DNA from: Chamaecyparis obtusa
Lineage: Eukaryota; Streptophyta; Pinopsida; Cupressales; Cupressaceae
Direction: 5' to 3'
NCBI GenBank assembly: GCA_027943335.1
Contig: BSBK01000524.1
Span: 2,021,001 to 2,085,000 of the forward strand
Length of the DNA: 64,000 nt
The translations under genes and the position numbers were made by a program. Within the stretch, counting starts at the first letter, position 1. Each line of letters begins with the position of its first letter. This document shows positions 58,151-64,000 of the stretch, piece by piece. The notes under the pieces are model-generated. The model searched no databases. It saw only the letters and a program-made list of their open reading frames with translations, and had not been told where the DNA came from.

Positions 58151-59314
58151 TTAATAATTCCAGATGAGCTGGCCTTTTCTGAAGTACTTTTTTAGGTAAA
58201 TACTTAGTAGTTTAGAATATGTGCATTTTCCTGGGTACTTTTGATCCCAGTGTTGCATCAGATTTTCAGAACTGGCATGAAAATCTCCTTTGCCAAATGC
58301 TTCATAAACTAATGGGTCAGTCAACTCAATGGGATAAAAGTTATTCATCTCAATTTCACCAAGTGCATAAGAGAGCTTCTTGACCATCCTGCCTCCCAAG
58401 TAGGCATCAACAATTGCACCCAACGTCACAATATCAGGAGCAATATTCATATGTCTCATATGAAGGACAGTGATGTGAAGATCCCAGAACATCTGCATTC
58501 TAGAAAAGGCTAGAGCACGAATGTTGAAGGTTGTCAGGTCAGGCTGAAAACCAGCCTCAAGCATATTTAAAAATTCTGTTTGAAGACTTCTCATTTTAAA
58601 ATTAGCAGCATATGAAAGCAAGAGCATGTTCCATAAAAGATTTCCAGCGGACCTTCTTCTTAGACCCACCTCTCTCACAAACTCCCCTAACTGATAAAAA
58701 TTTTCATTCTTGATACATGCAGAGGCCATTGCCCTGATGGTTTGTTTCTCTATAAAGATTCCGCATGCTTTCAAGTGCCTGTAAGTTTCTTCCATCTTAG
58801 TTAATGAACCAGCAAAACTATAAGACTGTATAATAACATTGGCAGTTGATGAATCCACCTGGAATTCTGTTGACAGCATTTCTTCCAAGACATCTTCCAT
58901 CATCTCAAGCTGTGTCCCCTTGGCATAGCAAGTCATCAATGCTGTATAAACACTAGCATCTAGAAAACAACCCATAGATTTCATGTCTCTGAAGATTTTA
59001 GTTACTTCATCAGAAAGCCCCATCCTCCCATAGGCATGGATCATCTCTGTACATGTAGCAGTATCCGGTTGAAAGCCACATTTTACAATCTCATTCCACA
59101 TTACCTGAGCCTGATTGAAAACCCCACTTTCTGCATAGCATAACATTAAAATTGACATGGTAGAGAGGCTGGGTTGAATACCTTCATATTTCATTTCATT
59201 AAAAAGATTCTGTGCTACGATAGGCATTCTTTCTTTACGCAACATGTCTATAAATGGAATGTATTGTGGTTCTGTTGCCTTGTAAGCAATCTGGTTTCTC
59301 CACCATTTAAAAAC
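58151..59314 (-). CDS. P-class pentatricopeptide repeat protein, last exon
   Basis: The frame begins at a splice acceptor (TAG before 59314; codons VFKWWRNQIAYKATEP follow) and runs open to a stop at 58151, 388 codons. Eight consecutive 35-residue PPR motifs begin at residues 25, 60, 95, 130, 165, 200, 235 and 270 counting from Met at 59245. Each has the P-class pattern, e.g. PDTATCTEMIHAYGRMG. A short helical tail ends LIWNY. There is no E or DYW extension. By recall it resembles the Arabidopsis At3g42630-like P-class protein, of organellar RNA metabolism. The first exon with its targeting peptide was not found. Confidence 0.9.
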   Translation of the reverse strand, partial: VFKWWRNQIAYKATEPQYIPFIDMLRKERMPIVAQNLFNEMKYEGIQPSLSTMSILMLCYAESGVFNQAQVMWNEIVKCGFQPDTATCTEMIHAYGRMGLSDEVTKIFRDMKSMGCFLDASVYTALMTCYAKGTQLEMMEDVLEEMLSTEFQVDSSTANVIIQSYSFAGSLTKMEETYRHLKACGIFIEKQTIRAMASACIKNENFYQLGEFVREVGLRRRSAGNLLWNMLLLSYAANFKMRSLQTEFLNMLEAGFQPDLTTFNIRALAFSRMQMFWDLHITVLHMRHMNIAPDIVTLGAIVDAYLGGRMVKKLSYALGEIEMNNFYPIELTDPLVYEAFGKGDFHASSENLMQHWDQKYPGKCTYSKLLSIYLKKYFRKGQLIWNY

Positions 59315-60681
59315 CTACAATAATATAAAAAATATGAAGCCCAACTACTTTCAAAGAGCAATAAATAAGGAGGCAGAAATTAGACAGTACTACAATCTAC
59401 AATGTTAAGTCTTCCTCTATAGTAAAGAAATAGGAAATCTGCAAGCTACATTCTTTGTTTTAAGGAAACAAATGCTCATATCTAAATGGTTCAACTGATT
59501 CTCAATGTCATTGAGCTTTAACGATGTAAATCAAATGTGATGTTACCCTATGATGAAAATAGCACCGTTAAAGTACTGAAAAAGACATGAGATTGTTGTG
59601 GCTGTGCAGTCATTTGTCTTATGGATATAAAAATATATTACTAAGGATATATAAGGAGGCTTTGAGAGGAAGAAAGCTTTTAAATGGATAGAAACGAATA
59701 CAAAATTTAGGACAATACAATAAGTCCATGTAAAACATTTTACAAAGCTATACTAGCTCCATTTGGTTATGTCTCATCACATCTTCATTTGCAATTAAAA
59801 ATTTAAGAGAATAAAAAGATTAGCATAATCTTCAATTCAGTGATATGCTCCTACATAAAACATACCTTTTTTGTATTGGAAATACTTTTAGTACCTTTAC
59901 CCATCAAAACAAATTCATGAAAAGAATATCTTCAAAATAATGGAAAATAATGAGGGTGACTACATTGTGTTTAAAAAGAGAAATGAAACCATATATATCT
60001 AGAGTGACGAGGCTCTAGTGGAATTGTAAGTAACCCATTTAAGTAATATTACGATATAATTAGACACAAATATCTATCGCATGTCTGTAAGAAAAAGCTA
60101 GCTCACTCCTAATCCCTCATTTAGGTTGCATTAAGGAAGTGACATGAAGGGAAAACATGTTTTAGGATAACAAATGGATGCAAAAATATACCACATTTTA
60201 CATTGATTAATTACAAGGCTTGAAATAAAATATTTCAAGGTTTGTTGCTGATAATGACAATCTATTGTTAACACATTGATTATACATTTGGTCATTCAGG
60301 CAATTTATTTGATTGTATTGTTGATTATCTATTGTGGAAGTCTCAAAGATTTTTTCATCACTTACTGATTTTGATTGTGAACTTGTTGATTTGTGCACCA
60401 CAGCATTTTTATTTCTACAGATTTTTTTACACTTGACTTAGTGGGGATAAATATGAAGAAGATGCATGTAGATCATTGATGATTTTTTTGATTTGTAGAT
60501 CTGCAACTTTGGATCTGATTCCATTACATTTTTTTAATATTTTGTTGAAATTGGGCAGATATTCACATCTTTCACACTTATAAGTGTCATCTCCTTTTTG
60601 GGAATACAGCTATGGTGAAGACCTATAGCATATCCCCATTTCATATAGGCTAAAGTAACAGAAAGAATTTATAATATTATT
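59315..60681 (-). other. upstream intron or flank of the PPR gene
   Basis: The acceptor CTACAATAAT (plus; AG on minus at 59315-59316) marks the 3' end of an intron. No upstream PPR exon was recognised before element E starts at 60682. A donor-like AAGGTATGT lies on the minus strand near 59870, without a convincing exon. Confidence 0.45.
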
Positions 60682-61894
60682 TGTAACGTCCCCAACTAGG
60701 GCTTTAATTGATTTACCCTGCAATTCCCAACTAAGGGTTGGATTGCATTTGGAAATGGCAATTTCTAACGTTCCCTACTAGGAGGCTGCCAATTTCCCAA
60801 TCATTAACATACATCACTATGTATTCAAATCAGATTAAACTAAGAAACAATTACTAATTCATAAAACATACTTAAGTCCTAATTCCTTACTTCTCTCCTA
60901 ATCAATAACCTTTAGAAGGATGTGGATTTACTTGTCCTTAAGGCACTCAGACACCAATCTACAAGTAGGCTTCCTCAAGGCATTGAGAATGCATGATCGT
61001 ACCCATCTCGGGACTTTTCCCTCAAGGCATTGGAAATACATGTCCTTACCCATCTTGGAAGTTGTTGATATTTTGGCTTTTATGGCAAAGATCAACCATC
61101 TTGGAGATAATAAATATATTGGAAATATTTATTATAATTCGATTTATAAATAATAATAATAAATATGAGTGATATTTATTATTTATTGTTTATAAGATAT
61201 TCTTTATATGAGTGGTATTTTAAATTAATAATAAATATAACAAGGATGTTTATTATTACTTGGGAGGGCCCAAGTCGGCCACCCTTGGAGTGGTTTAATT
61301 TAGAAATTATACTCATATATAAGAAGTTTGATTCTTGAGAGAAAGATCATCAAAAACATAATATGATCTTCTCTCCTCAAGGATCAAAATCCTTTATATA
61401 TTGCAAATTTGCATGAGTGCTGGAGCGAATACCTTAATGCTGGAGTAAATGCATTAATGCTCGAGTGATTATGTGAATGTTGGCAGATCCGAAGACAATT
61501 CTATCTGCCCTAAAAAGGCGAATTAGGACAGTCATCATGGAGTGAATTCCAGGCAGCGAATTCACTCCAATCTGTGATCAGGTCAAGAAGCTGCGACCCT
61601 TCCTAGAGGCTGTTAGTATATTGCGATATACATCTTAAGGATTGGATATATTTAAGGGACTGCTGTAGGGCAGATTGAAGTATTTTATACAGTGCAGATC
61701 TGGATGTTGTTTTCAATCTGATCTGTGTGCTAAATCAAATCAATGGAACAAGATCTTAAGAGAGCAGACCTTGAAGGCATCATATCCAAGTAACATCTCA
61801 CCTTGCTTGTGTATATTATATCTTATCCTATGCTTACTGTTTGGAAGACTTCTATAGTTTGATCATTCCTAGGTGAATCTGAAAAATACTAACA
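60682..61894 (+). repeat. element E 5' LTR
   Basis: It starts TGTAACGTCCCC and ends ATACTAACA, with canonical TG...CA. The start resembles element D's LTR. It contains the AAGGATCAAAATCC phrase near 61380. The primer-binding site follows immediately. Confidence 0.85.
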
Positions 61895-61906
61895 TGGTAT
61901 CAGAGC
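61895..61906 (+). promoter_or_regulatory. element E primer-binding site
   Basis: TGGTATCAGAGC, exact initiator tRNA-Met match, directly after the LTR. Confidence 0.93.
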
Positions 61907-64000
61907 CTAGGTTGAGTAAAGATCTTTTCAGATTTAGGAGTACAAACTAACTCTTTCAAAACTAAGAAACTTCATAGCATCTAGGGTTTGGTCTGAAATT
62001 GTAATGAGGGTTTTGATTTACAATTGGTTGCCTCTATGGGAAATCTCATTAATTATCTTTTTGATCTAAAGGGAGTAGATCATCCTAAGATTAAGTGCAT
62101 GACATGTATGATTCAGAGGGAGTATATTGGGCTCTAATGATAGGATCATATCTGAATTGAGATACATACTTCACATAGTATTGCACATACCTTCATCTTG
62201 TTTGACATTTGATGTATGAGAACTTTAACTATTGATTTGTAGGAAGTACACTTGGCACATCAATCCTACAGCATTGATTCATTGGTTAAATTACTTTGGC
62301 ATGTATGTGTGGAATTATCTATAGAGTATAATCACTGATTGGATCAACTATTTGGAATAGCTGATTGATAGGATACCTTGCCCAAGCATATGTTATCTTT
62401 TCCGATGTCATTTACTGCAGATTGTTAGATGTATAGGTACATGCATTGGCTCTGACTGCATATTGGCATATGCTTCACATTGGTTGTCTTCTATTTTAGT
62501 TGACCTCCTAGTGCATATTATCTTAAGGTATATTTTCATATTGCCATTTCCTTACTGGTTGAGAGAGTCTTAACTTTACTAGAGGGAGAAGTTAAGATCA
62601 TCTAGAGGGAGTAGGTCTCCTTGAGTATCATGGGTATCTTAATTATAGGCATATGGTTTAAGAGGGAGTTCAATCATGGGCTCAATTAATTTTTCTTGGT
62701 GATCTCCTTCCTTATGTCCTGTTGATCTCATGTATGGGTAGGAATATACTTCATTGGTATGATCATCATAACTTGTTAATTTTTTGATCAGCTGGTTAAG
62801 GATGCCTAACTGAATATATGAGGAGCATACTTCACATTATGTATGAATGGATGCATACTGGCGTATGAGGGCAACATAAATAGTTATTGGCATATTTGGC
62901 ATATTTTATAGGATCATACATTGTGACTGTGGAGTATACCTCACACTGGGATATGTTATGTTTTTACATTGCCTTGATTATGTTGTATGCAGACACATTT
63001 CCTTTTAGAATAGGAAACTATATTAGTAAATACATCTCTTGGTTTATGTTAGCATTGGAATATGTTAGCATTGATTTGTATATCTTCTTTGGCTCATTGT
63101 CTCTGTTATGAGAAATCACAGTTGATTGCTAGTTCACAAATGATTTCTAGTTACTATTTTTCCTTATGCATAGGTGCATACATTATTGGTTGGAACATTC
63201 TTACATTGGCATATGTTAGAATAGGCATACCTCTCAAACATACATTTAGAGTTAATGTTGGGAACATTCATATATATATATGCATATATATAGAGAACTA
63301 TGTTGCATCTTGTTGTAATCACATTGCTCCTGGTTATATGTTGGTTACCTCTAAATGGTGAAGTCTTATGTGATTACTCTTATGCTTGTCTATAGATGCT
63401 GGATAAATTATGCTGATTCTATGAGAGAGCTGCATTTGGATATTGACTACTTAATATGATTGTATGGGGCATACGTCATTTGTATAGCTTGTGAAGCATA
63501 CTTTAATATTATGTATAAATGGATCATACTTTCTTTCATTTACTGATTATAGCTAAGACTATAATACATGTGGTTCTATGTGTGAACTTTTCATTTGATT
63601 TATGATCATATTGGTTAATCTTATACTTATGTATAGCTTGTGAAGCATACTTTAATATTGTGTATAAATGGATCATACTTTCTTTCATTTACTGATTATA
63701 GCTAAGACTATAATACATGTGGTTCTATGTGTGAACTTTTCATTTGATTTATGATCATATTGGTTAATCTTATACTTATGTGGATTCATGTGGTTATGAT
63801 TATTCATTTGGATATACTTATGCTTATGGCCAAGTTATTCTTATGAATTGAAGAATATCATTTGATATTCTTTGAGTCCAGGGGACTCGTGGATTAGGGA
63901 TCCACATCCGAGCATTTGGTGAATATCATGGATTTGATATTCGTTAGGCCAATGCTCGAGGATATCATTAATTTGATATCTGGTGGATCAGGGATCCACT
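61907..64000 (+). other. element E internal leader with CATACTTCACATT-like repeats
   Basis: No gag, protease or RT was recognised in about 2.1 kb to the window end. The phrase family GCATACTTCACATT, GCATACTGGCGTATG and GGATCATACTTTC recurs many times, giving a low-complexity leader. Several AGAGGGAGT phrases occur (62117, 62579, 62601, 62660). Confidence 0.6.
63483..63780 (+). repeat. 149-bp tandem duplication
   Basis: 63483-63631 and 63632-63780 are adjacent and almost identical; I see a single substitution (ATATTATG versus ATATTGTG). This is a recent duplication. Confidence 0.93.

Noticed and set aside
59860..59960. Upstream PPR exon ending at a donor-like AAGGTATGT on the minus strand
   Set aside because: The frame before it has stops and shows no PPR or transit-peptide features.

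Overview
The window reads as nuclear DNA of a seed plant, most likely a large-genome gymnosperm such as a conifer; that last step is inference from style. It is dominated by old, nested, decayed LTR retrotransposons with mitochondrial-protein and pentatricopeptide-repeat (PPR) gene sequence between them. There is one host exon that still looks functional: the last exon of a P-class PPR gene at 58151-59314 (minus). A second host-derived sequence is a dead, intronless copy of the alpha subunit of mitochondrial processing peptidase (47128-47927).

Region 1 (1-27.4 kb). A long CT microsatellite (582-1110) is followed by a minus-strand Ty3/gypsy element A (about 2.5-27.4 kb). Its gag, protease, extra RNase H, reverse transcriptase, second RNase H and integrase run from high to low coordinates. 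A second Ty3/gypsy element B (plus strand, 8701-19933, LTRs of about 1.29 kb) is inserted in A's gag. Collapsing the 5-bp target duplication rejoins A's gag reading frame. Both elements have an added RNase H domain before the reverse transcriptase, and the usual RNase H after it has lost its first catalytic Asp. A and B also carry an extra, unrecognised ORF: B's lies after integrase, A's before gag.

Region 2 (27.4-47.1 kb). After about 3 kb without genes comes a 1.4-kb Ty1/copia-type non-autonomous element H with a perfect 5-bp target duplication. Next is the LTR of element D, split by a complete minus-strand Ty3/gypsy element C (33315-42842, perfect CTCGG duplication). C carries a leader ORF, gag with two zinc knuckles, protease-RT, RNase H, a D-D-35-E integrase and a 722-codon extra ORF. 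That extra ORF is preceded by an array of palindromic GTACG motifs. Truncated remnants of elements D, G and F follow; F is a C relative that abuts the peptidase pseudogene.

Region 3 (47.1-64 kb). This holds the peptidase pseudogene, a pair of diverged direct repeats of which one carries two insertions (an RT fragment and a tRNA-derived SINE-like unit), and a 5'-truncated LINE with 15-bp target duplications and an unexplained 231-codon ORF. The PPR exon follows, and then the 5' LTR, primer-binding site and leader of element E, which runs off the window.

No rRNA, functional tRNA, CRISPR array or bacterial feature was seen. All calls come from reading translations and repeats by eye; no database search was run.
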